Below, piece by piece: positions 14,822 to 21,517 of a stretch of 39,121 nt of DNA (the first letter of the stretch is position 1; the number at the start of each line of letters is the position of its first letter). The position numbers were made by a program, and so were the translations under genes. Under the pieces are notes generated by a model that was not told where the DNA came from, made no database searches, and saw only the letters and a list, made by a program, of their open reading frames with translations. Where the stretch lies: positions 1 through 39,121 of the IMG/VR virus record IMGVR_UViG_3300048079_000019. One strand, given 5' to 3'. This DNA is from a virus.

Positions 14822-15550
14822 ATGAACATGTACCAGCACCGGAAAGACCGACTGATCGCACTTATCGATGCCGAATACGGCGGCGAGCGCGTGCGCTTCT
14901 GTGACAAAACGGGGATGAGCGAGTCGCGCTTGGCGCAGCTGCTATCCAAGACCTATCGCAATGGGGAGGCATTCACCGAGAAGACGGCGCGGAAGACCGA
15001 AGAACTCGCGGGCCTGCCAATGATGTATTTCGATCAAGGCATGCCAGCAATTGAGCAATCGCCCGTCGACAACGTGCTGTCCCTGGTGCCTGGCGCCCGA
15101 CGCGTGCATGCCGTGGATGGTGACGATGATGGCCTCACCCAAATCATGAAGGTCCAGCTCAAGGTGCAGGCCGGCATGACCGGGTTCCAGGTCGAGCCGG
15201 AGCATCATGACGGCCGGACGACGGGGGTGCCTACGGAATGGATACGGCACAACCAGTTCACAGCCGGCGACCTGATCGCTATTACTGTGACTGGCCAGAG
15301 CATGGAACCTGCGCTGTTTGACGGCGACGTGATTATCTTCAATGCCAGTGACAAGAAGCTCGTCGATGGGTCGGTCTATGTGGTCAATTACGAGGGTGAG
15401 GTCGTGGTAAAACGGATGATGCGCGATGCCGGGATGTGGTGGCTGTCATCAGACAATGCCGACCAGCGCAAGTACCACCGAAAGGCATGCAAGGGCGGTG
15501 AGTGCATAGTTATTGGGAAGGTTGTCCGGAAAGAAAGTACACACATATGA
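14822..15550 (+). CDS. cI: cI-type repressor with S24 peptidase domain
   Basis: This is a 242-residue protein. Residues 1-65 form an HTH domain (RVRFCDKTGMSESRLAQLLS holds the helix-turn-helix). The C-terminal S24 domain has GQSMEPALFDGD with nucleophile Ser160 and VVVKRMMRD with base Lys197. This is the LexA/cI fold that self-cleaves when RecA is activated, so the prophage should be SOS-inducible. The cleavage dipeptide is not obvious to me. The start at 14822 fits a leaderless message; 14828 is an alternative. The stop overlaps the next start. Confidence 0.92.
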   Translation: MNMYQHRKDRLIALIDAEYGGERVRFCDKTGMSESRLAQLLSKTYRNGEAFTEKTARKTEELAGLPMMYFDQGMPAIEQSPVDNVLSLVPGARRVHAVDGDDDGLTQIMKVQLKVQAGMTGFQVEPEHHDGRTTGVPTEWIRHNQFTAGDLIAITVTGQSMEPALFDGDVIIFNASDKKLVDGSVYVVNYEGEVVVKRMMRDAGMWWLSSDNADQRKYHRKACKGGECIVIGKVVRKESTHI

Positions 15551-15909
15551 TGAAAATTAAATCTCTCATCTCACTGATATTGTTTTTGATGGCTAGCAAC
15601 GCCAGTGCCCAAATATACAATGGCAATCAATTAATGGAATGGCTTGCTGGGCAAGAGCGTTATGAACAGAACCGTGACACAGGGGCCGATTCGGTCAATT
15701 CTGCTATTGCTATTGGCTATGTTGTGGGTGTTACGGAAGGACTGCAATTCTCAATGCTTATATGCTTGACGCCGAATGTAACTGTGAAGCAATTGGTTTC
15801 TGTGGTTCATAAATTCATGAAAGAGAATCCTGGTAAATGGAATATGGAGGCTTCAGCATTAGTTCTCGTCGCAATGATGCGTGCATACCCTTGCGCCGAT
15901 AAAAAATAA
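15547..15909 (+). CDS. Rap1a/Tai-family secreted immunity-like protein (moron)
   Basis: This is a 120-residue precursor. Residues 1-21 form a signal peptide (two Lys, then a Leu/Ile-rich core, ending ASNASA). The mature part follows the Rap1a/Tai immunity pattern: a GNQL start, IAIGYVVGVTEGLQ, Cys73 in LICLTPNVTVKQL, then VVHKFMKENPGKW and a final RAYPC with Cys116. Known members bind and neutralise type VI secretion peptidoglycan amidases in the periplasm. The ATG overlaps the repressor stop (ATGATGA), so the gene would be expressed in lysogens. The sequence is visibly more AT-rich than the rest of the phage, which suggests recent acquisition. Whether it protects against T6SS effectors or serves another periplasmic purpose is unknown. 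Confidence 0.75.
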   Translation: MMKIKSLISLILFLMASNASAQIYNGNQLMEWLAGQERYEQNRDTGADSVNSAIAIGYVVGVTEGLQFSMLICLTPNVTVKQLVSVVHKFMKENPGKWNMEASALVLVAMMRAYPCADKK

Positions 15910-15926
15910 TCCCCGCCGTGGCGGGG
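15901..15926 (-). terminator. Minus-strand terminator between the two morons
   Basis: A GC stem (15920-15926 with 15911-15917) is followed on the minus strand by ATTATTTTTT. It would stop leftward transcripts from the HNH gene before they run antisense through the immunity-like and repressor genes. On the plus strand there is no T-run, so cI transcripts can pass. Confidence 0.6.
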
Positions 15927-15938
15927 AGTGGAGAGAAT

Positions 15939-16427
15939 ATGTTTGATGTAGCAACGCTTTCAGCCGCACTCGGTTCAGCGCAAGCGGCCGGGGCAATTAT
16001 TAAGTCTATGGTTGGAATTAAAAACAACGTAGACATTAATTCCAAGGCAATCGAGCTACAGTCGATTATTATTTCGTTGCAAGCCGACATTGGCAATGCC
16101 ATGGCGGCGCAGATGCAACTTGTACAAGAAAGCCAGCAGCTTAAAAACCAGTTGGTAGCAATAGAAGATTTTCATGAGGATGCGAAACGTTACAAACTCT
16201 ATGAGGCCTGGTCGGGCTCGTTGGTGTACGCGCTTAAGCAGTCTATGAGCGCTGGAGAACCAGCGCATTACCTGTGCACACGCTGTTACCAAGCGAAACA
16301 GAAATCGATTCTCAGCGGCGTACCAGACGGCGAGAAGGGCTGGACGTACTATAGGTGTCCAGCGTGCAAGTCGTCGGTCGCTACGCACTACCGTGGTGGG
16401 GTTCCTGCCCAGTACCCGCCAGAATAG
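15939..16427 (+). CDS. Helical protein with C-terminal zinc ribbon (moron)
   Basis: This is a 162-residue protein. The first 30 residues are hydrophobic and helical (LSAALGSAQAAGAIIKSMVG) and could touch the membrane. Residues 35-85 look like a coiled coil. The C-terminal region has two knuckles, CTRC (Cys113, Cys116) and CPAC (Cys140, Cys143), forming a zinc ribbon. I recall the same plan in a recurring phage and prophage family without known function. GGAGAG lies just before the ATG at 15939. It is transcribed after cI and the Rap1a-like gene and ended by a terminator, so lysogens probably make it. It is AT-richer than its neighbours. Confidence 0.65.
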   Translation: MFDVATLSAALGSAQAAGAIIKSMVGIKNNVDINSKAIELQSIIISLQADIGNAMAAQMQLVQESQQLKNQLVAIEDFHEDAKRYKLYEAWSGSLVYALKQSMSAGEPAHYLCTRCYQAKQKSILSGVPDGEKGWTYYRCPACKSSVATHYRGGVPAQYPPE

Positions 16428-16454
16428 ACCGCTCAGTTTCATCCCATCCTCCAT

Positions 16455-16480
16455 GCCCGCACTCGCGGGCTTTAGTTTTT
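16455..16480 (+). terminator. Terminator ending the cI-moron operon
   Basis: A 6-bp GC stem (16455-16460 with 16465-16470, loop ACTC) is followed by TTTAGTTTTT on the plus strand. It closes the lysogenic transcript, and the HNH gene from the other side ends inside it. Confidence 0.8.
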
Positions 16481-16909
16481 CCAAGTACGGCCGTCGATTA
16501 CGTCCCGTACGGCTCCTAAGCTGACCCCGAATAGAGTCATCCACTCATACCGCCGATGCGGCTCAGCACGAATCTGTGCGACCCGCTCGCGCGTCAATTT
16601 CGCTCCGTGATGTCTCTCGCCCGAGTGCGCTCCATGCGCCCGGCCCTTGGCGGTCTTGTCACGCATGTTGTCGGCGTGGGTGCCTGCAAACAGGTGCTCA
16701 GGGTTGACGCACTCTGGGTTGTCGCACTTGTGGCAAATCGAGTAGCCATGCGGAATCGGGCCGACATACAGCTCGTACGAAATCCGATGTGCCCAGACTC
16801 GTTTACCCAACCAGAAGCGTCCATAACCGAGCCGATGCTTGTTACCCGTCCACAGCCAGCACCCATCTGTCTTCTCTACTCTTGCCAGAAACTTTTCCTC
16901 GACACTCAT
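16472..16909 (-). CDS. HNH homing-type endonuclease
   Basis: This is a 145-residue protein. It has CWLWTG and GYGRFW at the start, [16 protein letters not shown] (His41) and [20 protein letters not shown], with the zinc/ββα-metal core and His72. A C-terminal helical DNA-binding part follows ([14 protein letters not shown] with a helix after it). This is the widespread free-standing phage HNH family. It is transcribed against the genes on both sides and sits between the immunity operon and the rightward early promoter, as a mobile insertion would. GGAGGAGC lies just before its ATG. Confidence 0.9.
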   Translation of the reverse strand: MSVEEKFLARVEKTDGCWLWTGNKHRLGYGRFWLGKRVWAHRISYELYVGPIPHGYSICHKCDNPECVNPEHLFAGTHADNMRDKTAKGRAHGAHSGERHHGAKLTRERVAQIRAEPHRRYEWMTLFGVSLGAVRDVIDGRTWKN

Positions 16910-16982
16910 AGCTCCTCCATTCGTCCGTAGCTCGGACCGCAGGCCATGAATTTTCAGGGCGTGGAACTATTTTCGCACATTT

Positions 16983-17024
16983 CTTTATCAATCGCTTGAC
17001 TTCATCTTTACCACTTGATAAAGT
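16983..17024 (+). promoter_or_regulatory. Rightward early promoter (PL-like) with repressor operator
   Basis: TTGACT (16996-17001) and TAAAGT (17019-17024) are separated by 17 bases. An 18-bp operator at 17006-17023 (CTTTACCAC then TTGATAAAG) overlaps the -10 and matches O1 at 16 of 18 positions. An extra half site CTTTATCAA lies at 16983-16991. This promoter would start the recombination and integration operon and be shut by the cI and Cro-like proteins. Confidence 0.75.
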
Positions 17025-17061
17025 ACATCCATCGAAACACAACACGCAACCGGAGAACACC

Positions 17062-17373
17062 ATGATCAGCAACAGCAAACAAAACTGGACCATCGGCCAA
17101 ACCGTCAAGGTTGGCTTCATCGCTGGCCTGACCGTGGTTGCCTCCGTGCCGACCCCAGGCGACAGCAAGCCAGACGCCTACGTCCTGAGCCGCAACGAGC
17201 AGTTCTACTCGTTCGTGCCGCACAAGGGCCTGGCCAAGATCACCGCCGACGAAGCGCGCGGCCTGGTTGCTGCTGCCAGCGTGCACGCCCACCGCGCCGC
17301 TGCTGCTGCGCTGGCCAAGGCTGATGCATCGGCCCGCCACGCTGCGCTGGTTGCTGAACTGATCGCTGCATAA
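17062..17373 (+). CDS. Small hypothetical early protein
   Basis: This is a 103-residue protein, the first gene of the rightward early operon. Residues 8-60 (WTIGQTVKVGFIAGLTVVAS, PDAYVLSRNEQFYSFVPHKG) look like a compact beta domain seen in many short phage proteins of unknown role. The last 45 residues are an Ala-rich helix. CGGAG lies before the ATG at 17062, about 30 bases after the expected transcription start. Confidence 0.7.
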   Translation: MISNSKQNWTIGQTVKVGFIAGLTVVASVPTPGDSKPDAYVLSRNEQFYSFVPHKGLAKITADEARGLVAAASVHAHRAAAAALAKADASARHAALVAELIAA

Positions 17374-17394
17374 CCCCACCCGGAGCCAATAAAA

Positions 17395-17703
17395 ATGAAT
17401 CCGAAACTCGAGAAATACATAGCCACTCGCGACAAGAAAATGAAGATGCCGACTTCATCGACCCCCTTGCTCGATCAATTCAAAGAGCTGGAGCAGCGCA
17501 GGAGAGTTGAGGTCGGCGGGCGAGCATCTTGTGGCTCGGGAGTCGACCCGACTTGGAAGTTTTTCACTGCATGGAACGAGATCGTTCGGAAGGCACAGTC
17601 CCTCGGGTATGAAATCTCGTTCGAAGGTGTGAAGCACGCAAACGGATCGCCGACGCGCTCCGGTGGCTTTTGGAATTCAAATATTTACGTTCTAGCTGAT
17701 TAA
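17395..17703 (+). CDS. Hypothetical early protein
   Basis: This 102-residue protein has a Lys-rich N-terminus (KLEKYIATRDKKMKM) and a C-terminal part with FFTAWNEIVRKAQSLGYEIS and GGFWNSNIYVL. I recognise no family. CGGAG stands 11 bases before the ATG. Codon bias is weaker than in the neighbours. Confidence 0.6.
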   Translation: MNPKLEKYIATRDKKMKMPTSSTPLLDQFKELEQRRRVEVGGRASCGSGVDPTWKFFTAWNEIVRKAQSLGYEISFEGVKHANGSPTRSGGFWNSNIYVLAD

Positions 17704-17716
17704 CCCGGAGCCAACC

Positions 17717-18154
17717 ATGAACCAGTCCCACCCAATGACGCGCCTGGAAGTCGTCAACGTCGAAACGCTGGAGGTCACGAAGGCGGTCTACCTCGCCGGC
17801 CACAACGCGCTGGAGATACAGCAGATGTCCGACAGCCTGCTGCGCAACCTGAACACGTTCCAGTTCTTCGTACGTGCGACGCCGAGCGCGGGGCCGGTGG
17901 CGGAGATAGCGCCGGTGGCGGTGCCGCAGTGGATCAGCGTCCAAGATTTGCTTCCGCAGGAGGGTCAGCAGGTCATCGCTTACCGCCCGACGGCTGCGGA
18001 GACGCAAGACAGCCCACTGAAATTCGTCCGGTATTTGGGCCCGAAATCAGGTCGTGAGTCTTGGCAAGGCGTGACGCACCACTTCGATTGCGTTTGCCAC
18101 CCGACCCACTGGATGCCGTTGCCCGCCGCACCAGCCGCAGAGAAGGCGGTGTGA
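17717..18154 (+). CDS. Early protein with C-terminal DUF551 domain
   Basis: This is a 145-residue protein. Residues 80-140 match DUF551: WISVQDLLPQEGQQVIAYRP, then a run to HFDCVCHPTHWMPLP. This small domain recurs in phage early regions, often fused to varied N-termini, and has no known activity. The N-terminal 70 residues (MTRLEVVNVETLEVTKAVYL) are unlike any family I know. CCGGAG lies before the ATG. Confidence 0.75.
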   Translation: MNQSHPMTRLEVVNVETLEVTKAVYLAGHNALEIQQMSDSLLRNLNTFQFFVRATPSAGPVAEIAPVAVPQWISVQDLLPQEGQQVIAYRPTAAETQDSPLKFVRYLGPKSGRESWQGVTHHFDCVCHPTHWMPLPAAPAAEKAV

Positions 18155-18155
18155 C

Positions 18156-18515
18156 ATGGCACGCAACGAATCGAAGGACGAGCTGTACGAAGCCGAGCTG
18201 GCCAAGCTGATCGATCAGCGCATGAAGGCGCGCCGGGCGGCACTGGTGGCGCGTGACGAGCCGACGCTCAAGGAAGTGGCCGACGAGCTGCTCGATTTCC
18301 TGCTGATCGGCAGCCAGTTCCGCGAGCTGCTGGCGGTTGTCCCGAACGAGCGCCAGGCGGTGGTCGGCAAGCGCTTCGCCAACCTGATGGAACAGTACCT
18401 GGCCACCGAGGCGAAGAACTGGGCCAAGCGCGAGATCAAGAAGGTTGCGGCGGCGAACCGGGAAATGTCGGTCACCGATCGCTGCTTCCGCTACCTGGAC
18501 GGCATCACGGCTTAA
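18156..18515 (+). CDS. Hypothetical charged helical protein
   Basis: This 119-residue protein is highly charged and helical throughout, from ESKDELYEAELAKLIDQRMK to KREIKKVAAANREMSVTDRC. I know no family. It starts one base after the previous stop. Its helical, Lys/Glu-rich nature is common in early phage proteins that bind host proteins, but no partner can be named. Confidence 0.65.
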   Translation: MARNESKDELYEAELAKLIDQRMKARRAALVARDEPTLKEVADELLDFLLIGSQFRELLAVVPNERQAVVGKRFANLMEQYLATEAKNWAKREIKKVAAANREMSVTDRCFRYLDGITA

Positions 18516-18546
18516 TCGAAGTACCTATAACCACACAGGAGAAATC

Positions 18547-18867
18547 ATGAAAGTTCAGACCCTCACCGTCGAGAAGCGCCCAGCGTACGACGACCAGTAC
18601 CCGAACCAGTTGGTCGGCACCGTCACTCTGCAAGGCGATCTTGGCCAGCAGACCATGAAGCTGTCGAACGGCGCCCTGTCGCGCATCTTCGCGGTCATCA
18701 GCGCCGAAGTTCAGGACACGGCGCGCCGCAATGCCGAAGCCGTGACGCGCGGCATGCAGGACGCAATCGACGAGCCGCTGATGATTGCCTCGCAGACGAT
18801 CAGCTTGGATTCGCCGGCGCCGGCGCCAGCACCGCGCGCCCCGAACTTTGAAGACCACCCCTTCTAA
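18547..18867 (+). CDS. Hypothetical early protein
   Basis: This 106-residue protein has a beta-rich first half (YPNQLVGTVTLQGDLGQQTM), a helix (SRIFAVISAEVQDTARRNAE) and a Pro/Ala tail ending FEDHPF. The acidic, aromatic end resembles SSB-type C-terminal tips, but the fold is not that of an SSB. AGGAG precedes the ATG at 18547. Confidence 0.65.
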   Translation: MKVQTLTVEKRPAYDDQYPNQLVGTVTLQGDLGQQTMKLSNGALSRIFAVISAEVQDTARRNAEAVTRGMQDAIDEPLMIASQTISLDSPAPAPAPRAPNFEDHPF

Positions 18868-18922
18868 TCCGGCTGTCGCACATAAACCGAAGCCGGCCGC
18901 GCCGGCGCAACAGGAGAAGAAG

Positions 18923-19237
18923 ATGGAAGCGAAACATACACCGGGGCCATGGAAATACGAAGCCGATGACAACGTCATTATTGGCGGTGATGGCCTGATC
19001 ATGACCTGGCAGACACGCAGTATCGACGTTGGTGTTGCTGAGCGTGACGCCAACGCCGAGTTCATCGTCCGCGCCTGCAACTCGCACGACGACCTGATGG
19101 CTGCGCTCGAAGACATGATGGCTTGGGCACGTGCAGTGTCGGACGAATACATCGACGGTGGGGATCTGCGCGAGGATTATCGTCAGGCGCTGTCCGATGC
19201 CCGCGATGCACTGGCCGCCGGGCGAGGTGCCCCATGA
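18923..19237 (+). CDS. HTPGPW-type small phage protein
   Basis: This 104-residue protein begins MEAKHTPGPWKYEADDN and contains DANAEFIVRACNSHDDLMAA. It belongs to a family I recall as common in phage early regions, with an N-terminal HTPGPW and a central NAxxIxxA segment; its function is unknown. GGAG lies before the ATG at 18923. The stop overlaps the next start (ATGA). Confidence 0.7.
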   Translation: MEAKHTPGPWKYEADDNVIIGGDGLIMTWQTRSIDVGVAERDANAEFIVRACNSHDDLMAALEDMMAWARAVSDEYIDGGDLREDYRQALSDARDALAAGRGAP

Positions 19238-19449
19238 TCGCCGCCACCCACAAAGCGCGTCGCCTGGTGCGCGAGCTGACGAAGCCGCTGCGCCTGGCTG
19301 TAATCGATCGCCAGATGGCCATGTCGGCAGGCAACCTGCTGGCACTGGAGGGCGCGCGCATCGAGGCAATCGAAATGCTGCGCGACGAGAATTTCCGCCA
19401 GGTCGTGCTGATGCAGCGGCGCCAGGATATCGAGCGGGGGTTCAGATGA
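19234..19449 (+). CDS. Small basic hypothetical protein
   Basis: This 71-residue protein is basic and helical (THKARRLVRELTKPLRLAVI). It overlaps the previous gene by 4 bases and the next by 4 bases. I recognise no family. Confidence 0.6.
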   Translation: MIAATHKARRLVRELTKPLRLAVIDRQMAMSAGNLLALEGARIEAIEMLRDENFRQVVLMQRRQDIERGFR

Positions 19450-19667
19450 AACCGCGCCTGACAGAGTGGTTCGGACCCGAGGCGAAGCCCACGATCCCGG
19501 GCGTGTACCAGACGGACGTTTTCACCCTCTCCACGGTTTATCAGAAATGGGATGGCCACCGGTGGGGGTCGTATGCAAATTCGGTAATGCGCGCTGAGAA
19601 CGATGGGGACTGTGCATCAGGCTGCCAGCGCGTCAAATGGCGCGGCCTTGCGGAGAAACCAGAATGA
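19446..19667 (+). CDS. Small hypothetical protein with WRGL motif
   Basis: This 73-residue protein has PTIPGVYQTD, a Trp-rich centre (KWDGHRWGSYANSV) and a C-terminal RVKWRGLAEKP. The pattern of GVY, W-x-G-x-W and WRGL is shared by short phage proteins of unknown role that I have seen before. ATGA overlaps couple it to both neighbours. Confidence 0.65.
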   Translation: MKPRLTEWFGPEAKPTIPGVYQTDVFTLSTVYQKWDGHRWGSYANSVMRAENDGDCASGCQRVKWRGLAEKPE

Positions 19668-19768
19668 TCCAGCACCTCAAAACGCAGTATCGCCTCAGCC
19701 TGATCGCAGGCTTCGGGCGGCGCAAGGCGGTGACGCGCGCGGTGCGCACTTACCTGTGGGGGTTCTGA
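19664..19768 (+). CDS. 34-aa basic peptide gene
   Basis: This short gene begins inside the ATGA overlap with the previous stop and ends three bases before the next ATG. Nearly all its codons are GC-ending, like the neighbours. The peptide (MIQHLKTQYRLSLIAGFGRR at the start, ending RTYLWGF) is basic with a small hydrophobic patch. Its role is unknown. The tight packing is the main support. Confidence 0.5.
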   Translation: MIQHLKTQYRLSLIAGFGRRKAVTRAVRTYLWGF

Positions 19769-19770
19769 CC

Positions 19771-19956
19771 ATGAACAAGATGGAAGCCGAAGCATACGAC
19801 GCGCTGGTGGCCTACGAGGTCCGGCTGCGCAAGGCACCGATCGGCTACGGCCCACGGCCAGCGTCGAAGCCCTCCGGCACCTGGGCGCCGAAGATGACCG
19901 AGCAGCAGAAACAGACGCTTGACCAGTACGTACGAGACAACAACTTACCCTTCTAG
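19771..19956 (+). CDS. Small hypothetical protein
   Basis: This 61-residue protein has a helix (MEAEAYDALVAYEVRLRKAP), a Pro/Gly linker and a second helix with KMTEQQKQTLDQYV. The end RDNNLPF is close to the DIPF-type tip of SSB proteins. It lies just before the ERF gene and may belong to the recombination module, which is inference. Confidence 0.6.
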   Translation: MNKMEAEAYDALVAYEVRLRKAPIGYGPRPASKPSGTWAPKMTEQQKQTLDQYVRDNNLPF

Positions 19957-19965
19957 GCAGAGCAA

Positions 19966-20544
19966 ATGAAAACTTCCGACAGCATCAGCAACATCGCCAC
20001 CGCGCTACTGAAAGCGCAGCAGGAAATCACCTTCGCGGCGAAGGACAGCAAGAACCCGGCGTTCAAGTCCACCTACGCCAACCTGGAATCGGTCATCGAG
20101 GCCGTCAAGGGGCCGCTGAACGCGCACGGCATTGCCTTCGTGCAGAGCTTCTCGCCGTCGGCGCCGGGCTTCCTGGCCCTGTCTACGCGCCTCCTGCACA
20201 CGTCGGGCGAATGGATCGAGGACGAAATGACCGTACCTCTCCAGAAGAACGATGCGCAGGGCTATGGAAGCGCTGCGACCTACTCGCGCCGCTACGCGCT
20301 GGCCGCCATCACCGGCCTCTATCAGGCTGACGACGATGGGCAGGAGGCCGCCAAGCCGCGCGCTGAACCGGCACCAGCCAAGGTGGACGTGATGCCGCTG
20401 CTGGCCGCGATGGATGCCTGCACGACGGTGGGCGAACTGCAGGAAACGTTCGCTTCGGCCTGGAAGGAAAGCGCCGGCAACAAGAGCGTCAAGGCGCACT
20501 ACGATCGCCTCAAAGCAAAACTGATTGAAGGAGTTCCAGCATGA
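19966..20544 (+). CDS. erf: ERF-family single-strand annealing protein
   Basis: This is a 192-residue protein. The N-terminal 120 residues carry the ERF signature: QQEITFAAKDSKNPAFKSTY, NLESVIEAVKGPLNAHGIAF and GYGSAATYSRRYALAAITGL. ERF proteins bind single-stranded DNA and anneal complementary strands in phage recombination and circularisation. A Pro/Ala linker and a small C-terminal helical domain follow. It overlaps the SSB start by 4 bases. No exonuclease partner gene is evident next to it. Confidence 0.92.
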   Translation: MKTSDSISNIATALLKAQQEITFAAKDSKNPAFKSTYANLESVIEAVKGPLNAHGIAFVQSFSPSAPGFLALSTRLLHTSGEWIEDEMTVPLQKNDAQGYGSAATYSRRYALAAITGLYQADDDGQEAAKPRAEPAPAKVDVMPLLAAMDACTTVGELQETFASAWKESAGNKSVKAHYDRLKAKLIEGVPA

Positions 20545-20960
20545 ATGTCATCACCATCGCCGGCAATCTCGGCAAGGACTGCGAAAGCCGCTTTTTACCA
20601 AATGGCGACGCCGTTACGAGTTTCAGCGTTGCGGACAGCCAGGGCAAAGACAAGCAGTCCATCTGGTGGAACTGCTCCCTGTTCGGTAAGCGCGGCGAAG
20701 CTCTCGCCCAGTACCTGACCAAGGGCCAGACCGTCACCGTCGTCGGCAGCATCACCGAGCGCGAGTGGACTGACAAGGATGGCAACAAACGCAAGTCGAT
20801 GGACATTCGCGTGTCCGAGATCGCCCTGCAAGGCGGCAAGCGTGACGAGCAACCAGCGCGCCGGCCAGTCGAGGGCTACCAGGGCGGCACAGGGCAGCGC
20901 GACACGCGCCAGAAGCCGGCGCCGGACCAGTCGTTCAACGATCAAGACATCCCTTTCTAA
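20541..20960 (+). CDS. ssb: Single-stranded DNA-binding protein
   Basis: This is a 139-residue OB-fold protein. It has MNVITIAGNLGKDCESRFLP, AVTSFSVADSQ, WWNCSLFGKRGEALAQYLTK and VVGSITEREWTDKDGNKRKS in the normal order. A Gly/Gln/Pro-rich tail and the DIPF tip follow, which recruits replication and repair partners. It protects single strands in replication and works with ERF. The length is short but normal for phage SSBs. Confidence 0.95.
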   Translation: MNVITIAGNLGKDCESRFLPNGDAVTSFSVADSQGKDKQSIWWNCSLFGKRGEALAQYLTKGQTVTVVGSITEREWTDKDGNKRKSMDIRVSEIALQGGKRDEQPARRPVEGYQGGTGQRDTRQKPAPDQSFNDQDIPF

Positions 20961-20982
20961 CCTGACCAGGAGGCGGCCAGCG

Positions 20983-21003
20983 ATGGCCGCGTGCAGACCA
21001 TGA
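20983..21003 (+). CDS. Six-codon leader frame before the Gp157-like gene
   Basis: AGGAGG (20968-20973) stands ten bases before an ATG at 20983 that encodes only MAACRP. Its TGA overlaps the next ATG (21000-21002). The ribosome site is far better placed for this mini-frame than for the downstream start, so translation may reach the next gene by reinitiation. A GTG at 20991 in frame with the downstream gene is the simpler alternative. Confidence 0.3.
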   Translation: MAACRP

Positions 21004-21512
21004 CCGCAATGACACTGTTCCAGATCGCCGCGCAGTATCGCCACATCACCGACGTGCTGCAGGACTCGGGCTGTGACCCGCAAACGCTGACCGACACGCT
21101 CGAAGGCGAGGCGTGGCCGCTCGAAATTAAGGCACAAAACATCGGCTTCGTGATTCGCAACATGGAGGCGCTGGCCGCTTCGATGAAGGACGCCGAGAAG
21201 CAGATGGCCGACCGCCGCAAGGCGACCGAGAAGCGCGCGGCCGCGCTGGTCGAGTACCTCAAGACCGGCATGGAGATTGCTGGCGTGTCGAAACTGGAAA
21301 CGCCTCACTTCGCGCTGACGATCAAGAAGAACCCGCCGGGCGTCGAAGTGTGGGACGAGAAGCAGATCCCGGCCGAGTTCATGCGCGCGCCGGCGCCACC
21401 CCCGCCGCCTGTGCCGGTGCCTGACAAGGCCGCCATCAAGGATGCGATCAAGGCAGGCAAGGACGTTCCGGGCGCGCTGCTGGCCCAGGGTACGCGGCTC
21501 GAAATCAGGTAG
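21000..21512 (+). CDS. Gp157-like (Siphovirus Gp157 family) protein
   Basis: This 170-residue protein is counted from the ATG at 21000; GTG at 20991 is also possible. The helical N-terminal half has TLFQIAAQYRHITDVLQDSG, NMEALAASMKDAEKQMADRR and a coiled-coil. The C-terminal part SKLETPHFALTIKKNPPGVE and VWDEKQIPAEFM is diagnostic of the Gp157 family. A Pro-rich stretch and a short helix finish it. The family is linked to phage recombination operons and, in Streptococcus, to phage resistance; the mechanism is unknown. Confidence 0.8.
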   Translation: MTAMTLFQIAAQYRHITDVLQDSGCDPQTLTDTLEGEAWPLEIKAQNIGFVIRNMEALAASMKDAEKQMADRRKATEKRAAALVEYLKTGMEIAGVSKLETPHFALTIKKNPPGVEVWDEKQIPAEFMRAPAPPPPPVPVPDKAAIKDAIKAGKDVPGALLAQGTRLEIR

Positions 21513-21517
21513 CAGCG

